5,536 nucleotides of DNA from Actinomycetota bacterium (lineage in GTDB: Bacteria; Actinomycetota; Acidimicrobiia; Acidimicrobiales; Iamiaceae), in NCBI GenBank assembly GCA_018268545.1, contig JAFDWI010000071.1, positions 1 to 5,536 of the forward strand, given 5' to 3'. The translations under genes and the position numbers were made by a program. The notes beneath the pieces are model-generated. The model did no database searches, was not told where the DNA came from, and saw only the letters and a program-made list of their open reading frames with translations. This document shows, piece after piece, positions 5,223 through 5,536 of the stretch; the stretch's first letter is position 1, and each line of letters begins with the position of its first letter.

Positions 5223-5536
5223 CCCTGCTCGAGGTCGGCCGCGTCGGTAGGGCGCATGGACTGCGCGGTGACGTCCAGGTCGTGTTGATCTCGGATCGGA
5301 CGGATCGCCTCGATCCGGGGACTTCCCTGATTGCCGATTCCGGGGACCTCCGGGTTCGATCGAGCCGGCCGCACGGACGCGGCTGGCTGGTGCACTTCGA
5401 GGGTGTCGAGACGCGTGAAGCGGCCGAAGCCCTGCGTGGATCGGTGCTGCGCTTCGAGGTCGTCGAGGGTGACACCGGAGCCGACGAAGAACTGTGGGTC
5501 CATGAGGTGATCGGCCTCGCGGTCGAGGATTCTGCC
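5219..5536 (+). CDS. rimM: Ribosome maturation factor RimM, 5' part, cut by the window edge
   Basis: RimM binds S19 and helps mature the 3' (head) domain of 16S rRNA in the 30S subunit. The 106 residues present start LLEVGRVGRAHGLRGDVQV (3-21), the diagnostic RimM N-terminal motif, and cover the N-terminal barrel (to about 82). The entry into the PRC-barrel follows as ELWVHEVIGLAV (91-102). Family members are usually about 170 residues, so some 60-70 are beyond the right edge. The frame is open upstream to a stop at 5108-5110 but contains no ATG, GTG or TTG before the motif. The first in-frame GTG and TTG lie about 20 codons inside the conserved region. CTG 5219 gives a normal-length N-terminus, overlaps the khpA stop as CTGA, and follows a GGAG site by eight bases. 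A base-call error or the CTG at 5225 are alternatives. Identity is very secure; the start is moderately so. trmD is expected next. Confidence 0.92.
   Translation, partial: MTLLEVGRVGRAHGLRGDVQVVLISDRTDRLDPGTSLIADSGDLRVRSSRPHGRGWLVHFEGVETREAAEALRGSVLRFEVVEGDTGADEELWVHEVIGLAVEDSA

Noticed and set aside
3196..5475. A 759-codon open frame on the minus strand.
   Set aside because: It lies antisense to ffh, rpsP, khpA and rimM, all of which have clear family motifs. Its product is Arg-rich and resembles nothing. Long antisense frames are expected when codons end in G or C.
1..5536. CRISPR arrays, insertion sequences, tRNA/rRNA genes, phage or defence genes.
   Set aside because: No regularly spaced repeats, transposase motifs, tRNA-like cloverleaf or atypical composition seen. 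All clear genes are conserved housekeeping or an envelope protease.

Overview
The window is high-GC bacterial DNA with strong G/C preference at third codon positions, GTG starts, 4-bp stop/start overlaps and TANNNT boxes placed directly before start codons. An FtsY with an N-terminal membrane helix and a KH-domain protein between S16 and RimM point to an actinobacterium. A deep-branching line such as Acidimicrobiia is my guess from overall character. No marker here proves it.

Layout, all genes on the + strand: (1) 1-226, a non-coding or poorly coding stretch that ends in a probable leaderless promoter, a 16-codon upstream ORF and the start of (2) a membrane-anchored trypsin-like/PDZ (HtrA-type) serine protease, 227-1498. 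(3) A 112-bp gap with a weak hairpin and a TAGGAT promoter-like box. (4) ftsY, the SRP receptor, 1611-2765. (5) A small membrane or exported protein with a BON-like domain, 2762-3181. (6) ffh, the SRP GTPase, 3187-4620. (7) rpsP, ribosomal protein S16, 4678-4977. (8) A KH-domain RNA-binding protein (KhpA type), 4974-5222. (9) The first 106 codons of rimM, cut by the right edge and apparently starting at a CTG codon.

Genes 4-9 look like one operon: ftsY overlaps the BON gene by 4 bp, ffh follows 5 bp later, rpsP comes after 57 bp, and rpsP/khpA and khpA/rimM overlap by 4 bp. The operon joins co-translational membrane targeting (FtsY receives the Ffh-ribosome complex) with ribosome assembly (S16, and RimM, which matures the 30S head). 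The second half matches the widespread rpsP-khpA-rimM-trmD-rplS order, so trmD is expected just beyond the right edge. The protease is separated by the only sizeable gap and is probably its own transcription unit.

Most of the window is conserved housekeeping. I do not see a new defence, mobile or biosynthetic system. The points worth a second look are the non-canonical rimM start, the leaderless mini-ORF coupled to the protease, and the BON-like membrane protein placed between the two SRP GTPases.
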